NCBI GenBank assembly: GCA_009599575.1
Contig: VWND01000010.1
Location: forward strand, 1,259,843-1,323,842
Direction of reading: 5' to 3'
DNA length: 64,000 nt
Source of the DNA: Blumeriella jaapii
Taxonomy: Eukaryota > Ascomycota > Leotiomycetes > Helotiales > Drepanopezizaceae
A model generated the notes under the pieces. That model was not told the origin of the DNA and ran no database searches. It saw only the letters and a list, made by a program, of their open reading frames with translations. The position numbers were made by a program, and so were the translations under genes. Below, piece after piece: positions 1 through 14,300 of the stretch. The stretch's first letter is position 1. Every line of letters begins with the position of its first letter.

Positions 1-3000
1 CAAAGTGCGATTGGTGAGTGAGTAAGTAGGGTTGGGAATGAGGTCGGGATTGACTTGACTCGACTTGATACATCTAGGCTAACCCAACGCAAAGCAACAA
101 CTAGCGAAATCCAACAATTCATCCCGTTTCCCGTCCGTCAACATCGGCTTTCTTACTACAGCTGCTGGGTATAGGTAGATAAACTAGCAAACCTAGCTAA
201 ATGAATTAAATCAAAAAGAGAAGTACCGACTTGGTAAGTTAGCTGGTCTGTCTACAAGATACTGTAGCTAGCTGGCTCTCGCTTAACTTATGAAAGACTG
301 TCCTGCCAACCTGCTTATTTTACGGTCTGGGAGAACATCTGTCAAGGATAAGAAGAAATGTTTCATCGAGGTACAGTATCTCGTCGCTCTCAAAGGGTTT
401 GCTGATTCTTTTCAAAAAGACGAGGATGGATTTCGCTTGTTTCTTTCTTTCTTTGGACCGATGAAGTTCGGAGGTGGGCAACGGTATTAACTTTCCTATC
501 TTTCTAGAAACCATTGTTTTGTCTTGCTTCGGAATCGGAAAAGAGGATGCATGGATGAGAATACTTTTAGCTAGTTCTTTTTGTCGTTTGTACGAGGATT
601 TAACCTTCGTGCTTTGCAATTATTCCAAGTCAGGCTTTTACCTATCCATTGATTTGAGAACTTCAGGGATAGTCGACGCTCTGTGACCGAGACCGAAACC
701 GAGACTTGGGAAGTCACTTCCTTTGCCTTTCAGATAGCAGGCCGGCCGGCAAGGAGGGTGGGGGGGAGGATCAGAGATGTGAGTAAAAATACATGGGAGC
801 TAGCAGCCTTCCCTTTACCAAGTACCTACTCAGAATCTCATCGAGACTCTGTTCCAAAATTTATGCGCCCGCCACAATAGTACAGCGTATCAAGTAATAG
901 CGTATCAAGTAAGGTATACTAGCCGGATGGTAGCTCACTCACCACGAACCGGTACCATCACGTAACCACCCACTCCTTCGATCATCAAAACCTACGGCCC
1001 AATCGGTCGTCATTAACTCGGGTAAACTGCAGCCCAATCACACAAACTTATCCTGGTTGCCGAACCAAGTCATGCCGAGGGAACAGGGCGCGGGTCGGCG
1101 CGCCTGGCTCTTCACCCAGACGTCGCCAAGTGGTTATCGTCTATATATCAAGCGGTGATATAACCTTAACCGCACTCAAGGTTAGGTCGGCCAGACCGAG
1201 AATGCGATGGCATGAGGCGAATTACCTCGTCCTGGAAGCTGATGAAGATCGGACGCATAAGAACAAGAACGGAGCCTCGAGAGCCGTGAAAACGAAATAG
1301 TCGCAGCCGAAGACGGACTTGAGATCGGTTGTCACGACTGTTAGAAGGAAAGGATGAGTGACTAAAGGCCGAGAGTTCTGTAGGCTTCGTGTGTCGTCAT
1401 CTCCGATGGCGAGGAGCTTGAATCTGGAAACGAGGGAGAAGTGTCAGGGGGGAGAGAAGGCAGTGAGGTTGATGAAAGTGGTTGATTGGGAGCAGATGGT
1501 AGTGGGATAGGCGCTAAGCTAGAAAGGATTGAAGAAGAGAGCTGAAGGAGAGCCTGGCAGGTGTGATTACGTATGCGGAACCACGTCCGGGGTATTAAAA
1601 GGAGGGTCCGGATTAAGACGAGGCGTGAGAGGGTGCGTTCTTGGGGCTGAGCGCAGAGAGAGGTTCTGATGACACCTTATTTCAAGGTTGTTGATGCTTG
1701 ACTTGGGGCTCCCGAGGCTTTGGTAGTGTCAAGGAGCAGAAGGAATTGCTTAAAGAGATGTAGAAGGGATCTGCAATATGCAAAAACTGGGGGCTGACTG
1801 GCGCTGTGGCTCCAAGCTAATATGTCGTCTTCTCACTCGCACAGGCTTCGGCCGGTGCCGTAGCCTACAATAGAGCTTTCCACCGTCTCTACAACCTTGA
1901 AAGCTAGCCAAGCTTTGGGCTATAGCCGTGGGCCTACGGTGTACGATGTACAATACAGTAGAGCTACAGAACACCAGCACGCTACAGATCCCAACTCTCC
2001 CCGTTCAGATAGCCGAGCCGAGTGTTGTTGTTGACATTCTTGTTCAAGCTCAGCATGACATCAAGGTGGTGAAGGGCCACACGACCCACACGCCCTTCTC
2101 ACCGTCACAACTCGGTCCACGCCAGTCATCGCCGGCCCCGTGTCTGCCATGCACGCCCTACAGTTCGATCACAGAACCTCCTGTACCGATCACGTGATAC
2201 GCGATCCCCACGCCCTTCGAGCCAACACTTTCCGGTCAGACGCGGTTCCCGCGCCAGGAGCCTTCGTGGAGTCGAGAGCCGCCATCTTCATCACTCTCGC
2301 TACAGTTGCAAAGCCCGCAGAAAGATGTGCGGCTGCGGAACCTCGGGGTTCGAGCACCTTGATGGGCGAGTAAGTAAGTAAGCGCGCGACGTAGACACTT
2401 GAACATTTCTCCACCAAAACATCTTTTTCTGGGCTTCAAACTGCACTCATACCAGTCTCCGAACTTCGAACTCGTTTCGCGGCAAGGAGAAAAACAAATA
2501 GTGTGGCGAAGAGTGCTACTGTATGTACCCATGGACCTGCCTGCTTAGCGGTTCCTATCGAAGCGGTGACACCTGTGGCAGTCCGTCCCAGACGACGGCT
2601 TCAACGCCATTGCGTCTCGCTCTCACGTGCAGTACTAGACTGTAGTGTACGTACTGTACTGTACCGGAAAAGCCAGAGTCCTGTACAGTAGAATTCCACG
2701 TGCGCCGAGAGAATGGCACTGAACCGGGCACGTTTGGAGCACGTGCATCGCCAAGGTCTGGCAAGCACATCTGACCCTCGTCGCGACTTAGAGAGTATTC
2801 TCTCTAGACGACCTACACTACACACTACACACTACACACTACACACTACACACGACACACTACAGTACTAGACGAGATCACCGTCTCGAGATGTTGGCGT
2901 CTATCCCAGCACATCGTCCAGTCAAATCAGCCCCATTAGTAATGCTATAGCGCCTTGCCTCATAGCGACGCTTCTCGCGGCTCGCCCAATATATTGGAAA

Positions 3001-3516
3001 TGACAGGTCCGGTTGAACAGCAGCCAGCACCGAGAATCCATTCAAGCCAAACAACAACAAAACGCCTGACCTGCCCCCCGCGCTTACATACATACCTTTC
3101 GAATCGGTGCAGGTGATGGATGACCTGGCATGTCTCTTCTCTCCACTGTTCGCTTCGGCGTGACCGCGTGGTCAGGTATGGTAGCTCCTCCTTCCTTCAC
3201 GCCTCGCCGCCCCCAATCCTTCTTTTCGGATTTAAGTTTCCCGCCTTTCCGTCCTCTTGAGAAGAAGTATAAGTAAAGAGAAGCTTGGGTTGCTTTGGAC
3301 GACTATCATTCGATCTTTCACAGCCGCATCGCCGTTTTGGAATACCCCTTGAATCGTACTTTAGCCCCGTCCGAGCTCACCATCTGGCCACCGAACATGG
3401 CTTTCATCTTCTACCGCATCCTCCAAGCCTGCATCATTTTCTCCCATATCCTCCTGGCCTGCAAGACCAAACGGAGCGTTGAAACTCCAGTCGCGAATTC
3501 GTCTGCCCTTCTTCCC
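1..3516. other. Intergenic stretch, no gene recognised
   Basis: All open frames here are short, overlap on both strands and resemble no family I know. The stretch holds a heptamer microsatellite near 2.8 kb and TGTAC-type repeats at about 2650-2690. The last part, from about 3.1 kb, probably holds the promoter and 5' leader of the nicotianamine synthase-like gene. No tRNA-like T-arm box was noticed. Confidence 0.5.
2813..2853. repeat. Heptamer microsatellite (CACACTA)n
   Basis: About five to six perfect copies of the 7-bp unit CACACTA lie directly after a CTACACTA. A degenerate tail follows (ACGACACACTACAG). It is intergenic. Confidence 0.9.
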
Positions 3517-4703
3517 ATGGCGGTCCCACCACCTACGGATCCAAGATCCGAGGTCTTGATAAAGGATGTTCTGGACATCCACAGGCAACTATCCGCTCTC
3601 GAGCGAGACCTGACGCCAAGCACCACCATCAACGCCCTTTTCGGCCGATTGGTCACTTTGAGTATCGAGACTATAGGGGACGCCGTGACGAACCAGGTAA
3701 TTGCTCCTCTCACGTGCCGGTCCAGGTGGGCGTACCGTATTGACAGCTTCAGGTTCTCTCAGACCCACGCATCAAATCGATCCTCCCCCAGCTCCACAGA
3801 CTCTGTTCGACAGCAGAAGGCTACCTGGAATCCCACTGGACGAGAGCCATATCCGGCAAGGCCTCGTCCTCGCCCGAAGAAGGTACGTCACCTGATGGCA
3901 GACCAGCATGAGACAGCCGACGGACCCCCACCTTTTCCTCGCTTCCGAACGCTAACAAAACAAAACAACGCTCAGTCCAAGCCCGCCTCGAGCAGTTCCC
4001 CTACTACTCAAACTACGTCGACCTGACCCGCATGGAGCTGTCCGCCCTCTCGTCCATCACCACGTTCACGCCCCAGAAATTCGCTTTCATCGGCTCCGGT
4101 CCCCTGCCCCTGACAAGCCTCTGCATCCTCTCCTCGCAACCGGCTTCCTCGAAGACATCTGTGCTCAACATCGACATCCAGAAATCGGCCATCTCGGAGT
4201 CAGCCATGCTTTCTGAGCGTCTCGGCAAGAGCGGACGGGGCATGTCGTTCCTGCACGCCGGGGCCTCCGACACCACGGATCTGAGAGACTTCGACGTGGT
4301 GTATCTGGCGGCGCTGGTCGGTAGCACCCAAGAGGAGAAGGAGGAACTCCTGAGCACCGTGGTGGGGAGGATGAGAGAGGGCGCGCTGCTGGTGGTGAGG
4401 AGCGCCGAGAGGCTGAGAAGGTTGATGTATGCGGTACGTGCTTGCCCGGCCCTTCGTCTCAACTCCTGTCCCGGGAACCGACCGCTTCAGGTTGCGAGAG
4501 CCAAGAGGAAGGACGTTGGCAAATGACGGACCGATCGCTGACGACTCAAGCAGGAGTTCGACCCAACGACCCCCAAAGTTTTGGAATGCCTGGACATTCT
4601 CTTGGCGGTGCACCCGTACAACTACGTCGTCAACTCGGTGATTATCGGGAGGGTCAAGCCTCGCAGTAGAAAGTCCGGGGATTCGACGGTATCGAAGCTG
4701 TGA
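3517..4703 (+). CDS. Nicotianamine synthase-like protein
   Basis: Four exons join in frame: 3517-3696, 3753-3882, 3976-4433 and 4554-4703, giving 305 aa, the usual NAS length. Family knowledge: NAS condenses S-adenosylmethionine units into the metal chelator nicotianamine; fungal members exist, for example in Neurospora. Seen: the SAM-binding segment FIGSGPLPLTS in exon 3, a DVVYLAALVG strand after it, and a C-terminal PYNYVVNSVIIGR segment. The N-terminal exon (VLDIHRQLSALERDL) also fits. Introns have GTAATT, GTACGT and GTACGT donors. Start: ATG 3517 gives the family-like N-terminus; an in-frame ATG at 3397 would add 40 hydrophobic residues and is less likely. Substrate and product are inferred from family only; related fungal enzymes make nicotianamine-like compounds. 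It converges on TRA1 across a tandem repeat. Confidence 0.8.
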
Positions 4704-4815
4704 AGCTACGGGCTTCTCCGGGGTGCTTGCATGGGTCGGTCGGGTGCGCGTGTTGAGGAAACTGTACATGACTTGTCCTCTCGTGAGATCTTGGGTGTAA
4801 AGGTGGAGGCGAGAA

Positions 4816-5110
4816 GCACTAGAAAGCTAGCTATTTCAAAAGTTTTACAGTTGAATTGAAACCTACTTGCGATGTTGGGTATTAGAAGATCGTTTAGCAG
4901 CCGGAACGATTAACGGAGCAAGCATTCATTGCTCAAAAAAGCAATAGAAAGCTAGCCATTCCAAAAGGCTTACGGTTGAACTAAACCTACTTGCCATTGT
5001 GAACACCAGAAGGTTGTCGAGAACCCGGAACAGTTAACGGAACAAGTATTTAGTGCTTAAAAAAGCATTAGAAAGCTAGCAAATTTAATAAAAATTTACA
5101 GTTGAAAATA
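4816..5110. repeat. Degenerate ~125-bp tandem repeat
   Basis: Two full copies (4816-4940 and 4941-5064) and a partial third (5065 to about 5110) are in direct orientation. Each begins GCA(C/A/T)TAGAAAGCTAGC. The full copies share a TTACxGTTGAA block, an AACCTACTTGC block, a CxGGAACxxTTAACGGA block, and a terminal GCT(C/T)AAAAAAGC that leads into the next copy. Copies differ at many positions, so the duplication is not recent. It lies in the convergent 3' gap between the NAS-like gene and TRA1. Confidence 0.85.
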
Positions 5111-5316
5111 AGAACGTCGTTTCCCCTCCCCTGACACGGGCTCGTCCATTCCAGACCAAACGCCACGCTAAAGCAAAAGCAACCCCTCCCTGCCTTGCCA
5201 TGGCACTTGCTCCAACTCCGAACCCGTGAAGTGTGTACATTCATATACAACCAACATCCAACCCCACATCAAACATCAAATCCTTCCGCTCATCGTCCAG
5301 TTTTCACTGCATTCCA

Positions 5317-8300
5317 TTACAAATACGGCATGAATAGCGCTTCGCATTGCGCCAAATTCGCCGGATTGACCGCATTAGCAATCAGATCAATCACCGTCTG
5401 ATGGGCTGGCAACGGCCCTGCCGGAGTCGACGCAAGGCTCAACGTCCTCTTGACAATCACGTCGCTGTTTGAAGACACCGTAGTCCTCAATTGGGCATCT
5501 AACAACTGGCCCTGTCGATATTGGCTCGTAAACCAATGAATCATCTCGTCGCGCACAAACAGGCTGAGCTGCTGCTCGAGCTCGTACTCCGGCTCCGACA
5601 GGCAGCGCGCAATGGCCATGATGGCACAACCGAAAATTCCCTCCGTGGCGAGCGGACCCATAAGTGTTTGTAGGTTGGGTGTGAGGCGGAACGGAACGGG
5701 CTCGGGATTGTTGAACAAGGGTTTGCCAGCTGCCATGCAGGACATCAATTCGGAGCCCCAGATATTGCCAGTACCGCGGGCGATGTTGATCTTGTGAGGG
5801 TAGCGGTTGTGCATGTGGAGAATGTATGTCATAAATGTGAGCGCGGCAAATTGGTACGAGAATTGCCGTCGGAACAGCCAGTAGTCCGAGTACGAGGGGT
5901 ATACGGCCTGGAAGTAGTCACGGACAATATCTTTCGTGACCCACTTTTGGGTAATTGCATTGAAGATCTCCAACCTGGCAGGTAGATTCTGTTCTGGAGG
6001 CTTCTTTGGGCCGTTTGTATTTGGGGCTTGCAAATTCTGCGACTCGCTTGTCTTCGGCTCGACGACCAACATTCTCATTTGCTCCATAGAATAGAGAACC
6101 GGTTCATCCTTTGACATGCCATTCTTCCTGCAATGATCTTCAAACACTCCTTGCAAAGATACATAAGTCGAGTCGTCCTGGACCATTCGAATGTGAGGTG
6201 CAAGTGGGACCATCAACGGCAGATGGAAATTGAGTTTGCGACGACGACTCTCCTTACGCTTGCTCAAAGTTCCGTTGAAGTGTCTGAAGAGCTGCAGGAT
6301 TCTCTCCTCACGTCTGCAATGGCGTGCGGCGGGGTGTTGAATGGCGAAGGGATGGTTGCTGCCATCGTGACCCCGAATTTTCAGCCGGCGATGACAGACA
6401 CCGATGCCACGCACAAGATCTACCGTCGGTAAGAATCGCTCAATGCGAATAAAGTCTTGGTTCTTGTCCTTGTGTTGCAGGTATTGGCCCGGCACCTCAA
6501 CCTCATCATACTTCAAGAATCGGAACTCGCTTAGATGAGGGCTGAAGCTCTCGAGGTAAGCATATGTCTTTCTTCGGTCAAGCTTCGATTCGAACTTGTC
6601 ACGCCACTTCCGCAACTTGTGAATGTACTCGTGCATAGTTGGCTTGTATCGGACAAAGTCAGCCTCAAAGGAAGTACGAATGTGTGCCGGGAGTATAGTC
6701 TCTGCAAATCGAGTGATGTTTCCCTCAGTAGCCGGAGGGAGCTTTACCCCCTGCGAATACGAGTGAGGCGCACGGCTGACGTAAGAAAGAGCGTCGTTGA
6801 GAAGAGCGGTGATCAGGCGATAGGCATCTTCATCTGGAGGACACTTAAAATTCTTTTGAATCTGGTCGACCATATTTTCCATGGAGAGAGCCAGTAGAGG
6901 GAAGGCTGTCTTGAGCACGGCCATGATCTCCTCTGTGTGCTCCCACGGGGGTTTCTTTGTGACTGGTGGCGGAGTCACGACCGGTTCCCCATTTCCATCG
7001 GGAGGTTCCTTCTTGACGGTGGCGTTGCTGTCAGGGTTGGCGGTGGCAGGGCGAGAGCCCGCTGCGGAGTCTGGAGGAGCACCACCAGGAGTCTCTTGGC
7101 GCTGCACGACGGGCGATCCAGTAGGGTTTGGAGTTGAGCTATTGGTGTTACCTGAGGCTAATGATTTGGCCTTCTTGCGGCGATCCTTCTCTTCTTGCTG
7201 CTTCTTGATAGCCAGCATATCTTCCCGGTTGGTTCGCAATTGGAAATAGAGTGACTGTGGGTACGCCTTCGCGATCTTGGAAAGAATGATATGCGCCTTC
7301 GGTGCCTCCTTGTGGCCAAGGCCGGTCAAAAGCTGAGGGATGAAGGTAATCCAATACCAGACTGGCGTTTCACCCTTGTACTCATCGAATTGGGCTGACA
7401 AGGTTCCTTCAGCATCATCGAGACTCAGCAGCCAGAGGATTCGAGTCAGGAGCTTGCGAGATTTGGCGTTCTTGAACAAGCCCGCTGCCTCGAGATAACA
7501 ACTGAGGGCATTCTTGGCAAAGGTGTAGTTGTCCGGGTTTTCTTTGAATAGGCGATCATTGTAGTAACCCCACTCTGCCCAAGCCTTTGGCAACTTTATG
7601 TCAAAGAATAGAGCCATACCATATGCCTCGGCAGCCTCGTCTCTCTGCAGCAATTTCTCTAGGAACATACCCTTCAGGGTGTAGAACTCAGCCTTCTGAC
7701 CTGGGCCAAAGTAGCCGAGGTTGGTGTTGTTGATGACGTCTAGCCCATTGTTGAGCTCGCTGGAGTTCTGGTAGTGGCATTTCGCCTGCTCTCGCAACTT
7801 CAAAAAAGCCTCCTGAATCTCAATGTTGGGCAGCGTGTAGATTTTGCTCAGTTGACTGATGCAGACTTCCGGTAACTGGTGCTTGCGGGCAACATGGGCG
7901 AATCGGTTAATGATCCAGGCAGTCTCGTGGTAGCCTCGGTAAGCATAGGATGTTCCATTCGCATTCTGGCCTTGTGCGGGGATCAGGCTAAGATACGTCG
8001 TGTTGATGAGATTGAAAATGTGTTGCCTCCAGGTCACCAAGTCCTGCCAAGCGGTAATATCGTCCCATACGTTTGGGAGGCGATCACGCCATGTACCTAG
8101 TAGCAATTTGAGCTCGCCCGACTTGACATCTAGGTTTTGTACATTGGTCTGCGCGAGACTCTGACAGATGACACTGGCATCATGTAATTCCACAAGCTGC
8201 TGAAAATTCTGCAGCAGAGGGATGTGAGCATTGGTGATGCGCTTTGGTAGTTGATGCCATTTCCGGATTGATAATTGGATCGCTTCGTCACAAACCTTGC

Positions 8301-11300
8301 TGAACTCGGCGGGGGACTCTGTCTTGTTGTGAAGCTTAAGTAAGGACATGAAAGCCTGGAAGAAGGTTCGTCGAGGAGTGGGTGCATCCATAACACCTCT
8401 GATGAGGTTGTCTAAGGTGTCGCGATTCTCGGCGGAGCTCCACATATCAATCTGCTTCCAGGCGCACTCGAGCAGCAGGTCCTGAAGGTTCTCGTGCTTG
8501 GCAAAATCGGAAAGGATATCCCATTGTTGGAGCTTTGTGGCGCAAAGAACCCAGTGATCTTCCCACAGCATATATTCAGCCTGGGAGAACGCAAGAGCTC
8601 CTGTTCGAGCTTTAATCTGAGCGAGCTCATGCATGTTTTGAGCCTTGTCCCACATTCCGTTCTGCTCGTACGAAAGAGCAGCGTTTGTCTCTACATAGAG
8701 ACATCTTCGACGCCACGTGCCGTGAAAGAGGTCATCCTCGTTAAGGCCGGCGTAGAGTTCGACCAGTGCGTCGAGGTTGCTTTCTCGAGCGAGCGCACTG
8801 TCGATTTCTGGCTTGATAGCTGCTTTCTCGAGCTGAACAAGGGCAGTGTACCAAGCATCGTAAGTTCTGGCCTCGAACTTCAAGACATGAGGTGGGATCT
8901 TGCAGTCTGGCCAAGATCTGGCCGCCCCCTCGAGAAGGGATTGAACAACATTTGGTCTCTTGTCGACTTGGCGCGAATGGTATTCCTTGGTGAGCAGAGC
9001 AACCATACCCTTTTCAACTTCACTTCGCTCGTCCTTGGGTAACGCAGCCCAGTATATGGGAAAGAGCGCAACCCAAATCTCGTGTGCAACATTCGGATCC
9101 AAGTGTTGAAGCTGAGAAAGAGGTTCAATAACGTCGCGGACCCTACTGTCTCCTATTTCGCTGAGGAACCTGCGATGAGAATGAAGCAAAGCGTCATACT
9201 TAGCATCGTTTGGTAAGGCCGGAGACCGAATGTCGTTGGAGTATGTACCGAAAAGAATAGAAGCTGGAATGGCCCTAAAGTCTTCATGATGAAAGTGGAG
9301 TGAGCTAGTCATGTCAACAGCCCCAAGCAGTAATTGAGATGCTTGAGCAAGCCAGTAAGAGTCGGCCAAAGTATCCCAGTTCTGTGCGTTGATGACATAT
9401 GTAAGACGAGCGCTGGCCTCTTTCGATTGACTACGATCAAAGATGGTCATGAACCGGTTCCGCATATCAACATCCTGGGCTCGGGTACCGATCAAGAACG
9501 CATGCTCCATACGAACGGTGAGCTCGGTCCGGGTAATCTTGGGATCCTCATAGATACGTATGACAAGCTCTAGAAACTTCATCAACAGCGTCTGATCTGT
9601 GCGGTTTTCAAAAGTCAGCATCTTGTGAAGGACCGCAGTCTTCTCCTTGAGTGTTGGCCAAGAGCCCTCGGATTTGAAGACCCAGGTCTCCACCATATCC
9701 AGAATCTTGAGACACAGGGGGTTGCTAAGTGACTTCTCAACCAATGTGGCAAGGACGCTCAAGAAAGGTCGTCTATTGTCCCCAAGAACGTCCATTCTCA
9801 GAGAGATGATGTCGATTGCCTTTAACATGAGTCCCGTCTGAATATCTAGATCGTATGGTTGCATCTTGCCTGGCATCTCGGCCTCACCTGCACGCATCGA
9901 AGGAGGAAGACCAGGCTGTGCTATAATTGCGTTGTAGTGAGCGACATGCTCACGGGCCAGCTTCGATTGCAGGGCCTTCATGGTTTGCGTAATGTGTTGA
10001 TCCATTTCAGATGGCTTTCTCTGGGCCAATGTCCACAGGATGTTGATGCCCGAGATGTAGTTGTTGGACGAGAGCATCTCAGTGGCGATACCGGAGAGGA
10101 AGGTGATAAATTCGGAGGTGGAAGCTTCAGCTTCGCCCTCGGCATCAGCATCTTCCATAGGCACGTCGTCGGGCACAGCGTCAAGAATACGTTTGAGCAA
10201 TGGTTTCAGGCTCCGCCCTTCATCCATCTTCTCGTCCGCAGCGTGCAAACAATCCTGGATTTCGGGATTTTCGCACCTCAGGCACTTCTCGAGTATGCGT
10301 TGAAGGTTCGTCATATTTTGCAGAATCCATGCGTCGGATTTGATATTGACAACGATTCGCACGATCTGGAGGGTGTTGACCATGCTGGTGAAGAACTTCT
10401 CATCGGTCTTCTCTTCGATCGAAAGCTCACTAGCAAGAGCAGCAGTGGTCTTCTCACTCGCCAGAACAGTATCAGTCACATTCGGAAACAAGTCAACAAG
10501 TGCTTCTCCCCAGTATTGCGGCTGAACAAGGCCATGGAGGAGTGAGATTGCTTTCTTGCACATTTCCGCCGACGGCGGTAGCTGCATAGGAGATTGCGAG
10601 GCGCCGGGATCTCGGGCCCTTGCGGAGGGGAGCGGGAAGCGTTCAGTGAGAGATGCGATGAATTCAACAAGGTACTTGATCATTTTCTGCTGGACGACAG
10701 GGGGGATTTTGTACTCGGGCCTGTCGAGCCCAGCGGATGGACCTGGCCTAGCAGGCGAAGGAGACGACATCGAAGTATCGTTGAGAGAATCTAGTTTGCG
10801 TTTCTTGGTGTTTGGCGATTCCGAAAAAGCACGCGCAGGCATTGCATCCTTGTTTTCAACGCGCTTCTGTTCCCATTGCCAAATCAGGGTCATCAAATTG
10901 AGAACCAACTTCTTGCTCTCGCTGGACGGATTGGGGGGCTGCGCAATCTTCCGGAGGGAGCTGACGATGAGATTAATGAATTTTGCTCTAGACTCATAGA
11001 AGAGATCTGCGTGCTTGACCAAGAAGTTGAAGATGCTCGTCATCTGTGACACATTCTGACTCTCTTCTGCCAGGATTCGACGAGGAGCGACTGCCCAGAC
11101 AGGATTGCGGTCTCCTGGCACAGAGTTGCAACACTTCGGCAGTACTGGGGCGATCAGCTCCAAGGCTTGAGTTACCAGAGTGCGGCCCTCGTTCTGATTG
11201 GTCTTCAACAGCGAAAAGTACACTTGCTGGACTATCTTGGCAGGAGTTTCGTAGTGGGCGATGAAGTAGCCAATCACCACGTACGCGGCATGTTTGTTGA

Positions 11301-14300
11301 TCACATCCTCCAAGCGAATGTAGGTCCATCCAAACTTGATGATATCCTTTCGGGCGTCTTGAAGAATGGCGTGGTGATACTTGACAAGCATCGCTGTCAA
11401 TTGCAAGACTTCCATGCGCGTGTGATCGACGCCAGGTTGGGACAGATCATCGTTCGGATCTCCAAAGCTGACTTTCCAGATCTTGGTATGAACAGACTCG
11501 ATGATGGCTTTATCCATCAAGCGAAGGCCACCTCTGGTAGGCGTGGAATCTCTGCTCGATCTCATCACATCCATCGCAAAGATGGGATTGACGATGTTGT
11601 GCAGCAGAAAAGTCTTTGTCTTCTGCGAAGCGGTCTTGCTAGCATAGACCTCGAGAGAACGCAGGACCACGGTCTTGCAGTAGTCGATGGAATCCGAGGT
11701 GATGATCCGATCGTAGATGTACTTGATGAGAGTATGGCTAAGCTTCAACTTCTCGGCCGTGACCAGATCAACCAGCTTGAACAGCTCGTCCAGATCCGTG
11801 GGGTGGTAGCCCAGGAACTTGGTGAGAATGACCATCAGCTGCTCGCCAGCCTGCTCAGCTGCAAGACGGAGATTTTGCGGAAGCGTATTCATACGCAATT
11901 GCAGTTCCAACTTCTGGCCTGCCATCTTGAACCAAGCCATGTTCTCCTTCGCGTCCATCCACTGGTTGGTTTTGCCATTTTCGAACTGGGAGATGGAGTG
12001 TATGATATTGATAGCGTTGATGATTGCAGCAAATCGTGTATCTTTACTCTCGCCCCCCATGTCTCCACAGCTCTTGATCAGGGATTCCACGTCACCGACA
12101 ACAACTTCTCGGAGAGGTCCACTGCCAGGGTCTTCAAGGACTTGTGCAAGAAAACGACCGTACTTCTGATCCTCGATCTTGCCTAGCAGCATCAGCCACA
12201 CCTCCTTTGGGTAGCGATTAAGAAATTTGTACAACGGGGCGCGGAAGGGGCTCCATCGGGTCCGACGGAGCTTGTCCTCTAGATCCAAGATCGTCTCGAT
12301 CAATCGCTCCTTGAAACCCTCTGCAGCTGGTGGAAGCAGACGAAAGATATTGAACACAGCAGCGATGATCTTCATTTGCTCATTCTGTTCGATCAATGTG
12401 AAGGAGATGCGCTGGAGGACATTTAGCTCCGCCAAGACTTTGGTATGGTCGAGCAATCTTGCTCCGATTTCGACCTTGAAGTATGTCGTCAATAACTGCA
12501 GAAGTCTCGCGAGACCATCGAGGCCATGTGTGCTCAGCCGCCGCGGGTCTTGGAGATTAGCAAGCACAGGGCGAAGGCCATTCTGCAGTAAGTCCTTAGG
12601 GAGCTTCGAAGTCTGGACAAGAACCTGCTTCAACGCAGCGTTCGCTGCTTCAATGGTCTGCTGAGAATCTGAGTACAGACACTTGAAAAAGACGGACACA
12701 ATCTTTGTTCGAGTAGGGTTCATGGGACCCTTTTGGAAGTCTTCGAAACTCATGGCTTTGGCCAGCATTCTAATACACGCGACCCGGAGATTGATGATCG
12801 ACTCGTGCGTTCGGTACTCGGTAGGCTTGCCCGCCAGAGAGTCATCGGGCGCATCTGCCAGTGCAAGTGACTCCATCAGCAAACGATTCAAGTGGTCATC
12901 AAACGTGATGAAGTCCGACTTCAGCGTCATGTAGTACGTGATCGCATCGATGAAGCCAATTTGGACGCCGAAAGGCAAGGCACGCAGCGGCTTGGCGTAA
13001 ATGGGTTGAATGCATCGGTCTTTACTTGGCTCGAGCAGCTCGTGTATCTCAGCCCCAATCTCCTTGGAGATAATCTCCAATGCCCTTTTTGTCGCTTCCC
13101 GAACGTGATAGTTCATGTGGCACAGCTCCAAGTTAAGGAATGCGCAGAGCTGAAACAACTTTGTGGGGCGAGACTGTTGCCCATTCTGCGTGGACGCCGG
13201 TGCTTGAAGATCCGCCTTGGTAGCATTCTTGGAGACACGTTCAAGCAGGATCTCAAGAGTGTCCTGTGCGCCTCGTCTGGTCTTCGCGGGAAGATCAGGC
13301 GGCATGTCCTTGATGACATACATGAGCGCCTTGACGAACTCCATCTGTCGCTCGTGCACCCAAGCATCACCCATGTCAATCTTGGTGAGAAGGAAGTGGA
13401 TGCCCCCGCTACCTCCTGCCTTCGAGAACCATTCTTCTTCGTAGCAGTTATGACAAAAGAGACTGCTCAAGTAAGTGAAGAACTGCAATCGGTAGACCTC
13501 AGTCCCTGACCCGAAGATGGTAGCGGTGGTGTCGTAAACCACTTGGACTACCATTTGGGCGGCTTCTCGGACAGCTGGCATATCGGAAGAGAGACTTTCG
13601 ACCACAGCATCTCCAAGGACACGGGAATCAATGCAGAGAGGACCTTCCCCAGCCTCAACATTAAAGGGTTGCGTCTTTTGGCGCATTTCTGCCAGCGATC
13701 TGCCAAGTTCTAGGAATGTCAGGTGCTTGCAAGTGTTCGTCAAGAGGGCAGTAGCTTCGACTGTAAATTCAGGTAGTGAAACAGCGAATATGCAAGCCTT
13801 GATGAGCTTCTTTAGCCTCAAATCCTGGCCATCTTTCTTGCAGACCGAACGCTGTTTGTCAGTAGTCTCTAGTGTGGAGAGATGAATATCACACTTCTTT
13901 GCCAACAAATCTTGGGCCTGAAGACGCACTAGTCTCCCAAAGTCCTCTGGAAGGCTGTCGGTACCAAGACGAAGCTTCAGCTGGGTTGAGATCAAATGCA
14001 ACGCCTGTTGCTTGTAGTAGAAATCGGACTTGTTGGGGGGCCCTCTCGTGGTCTCCGTCAACTTCCCTACGGCAAGGTCTATTCCAATCTCGGCTGGGAA
14101 GGCTCTGTCTCTCTTCGATCCCCAAAGTTTAAGGTCGAAGCTGGTCAGATCATCTGAATGCGGTTGAAACGTCAAGCCGGGCGCTCCGGTCATGAACTTC
14201 CGGTTGCGGCCTCCCAACTTGCCGAGGATACGCATGGTTGTATGGGCATGAAAATGGCTGTAAGGGGTGGGTCGCAAATGATCAAATAACGCGGTCATCA

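Noticed and set aside
3295..3516. Upstream extension of the NAS-like protein
   Set aside because: The frame is open, but it adds a hydrophobic segment unlike NAS proteins; the ATG at 3517 fits better.
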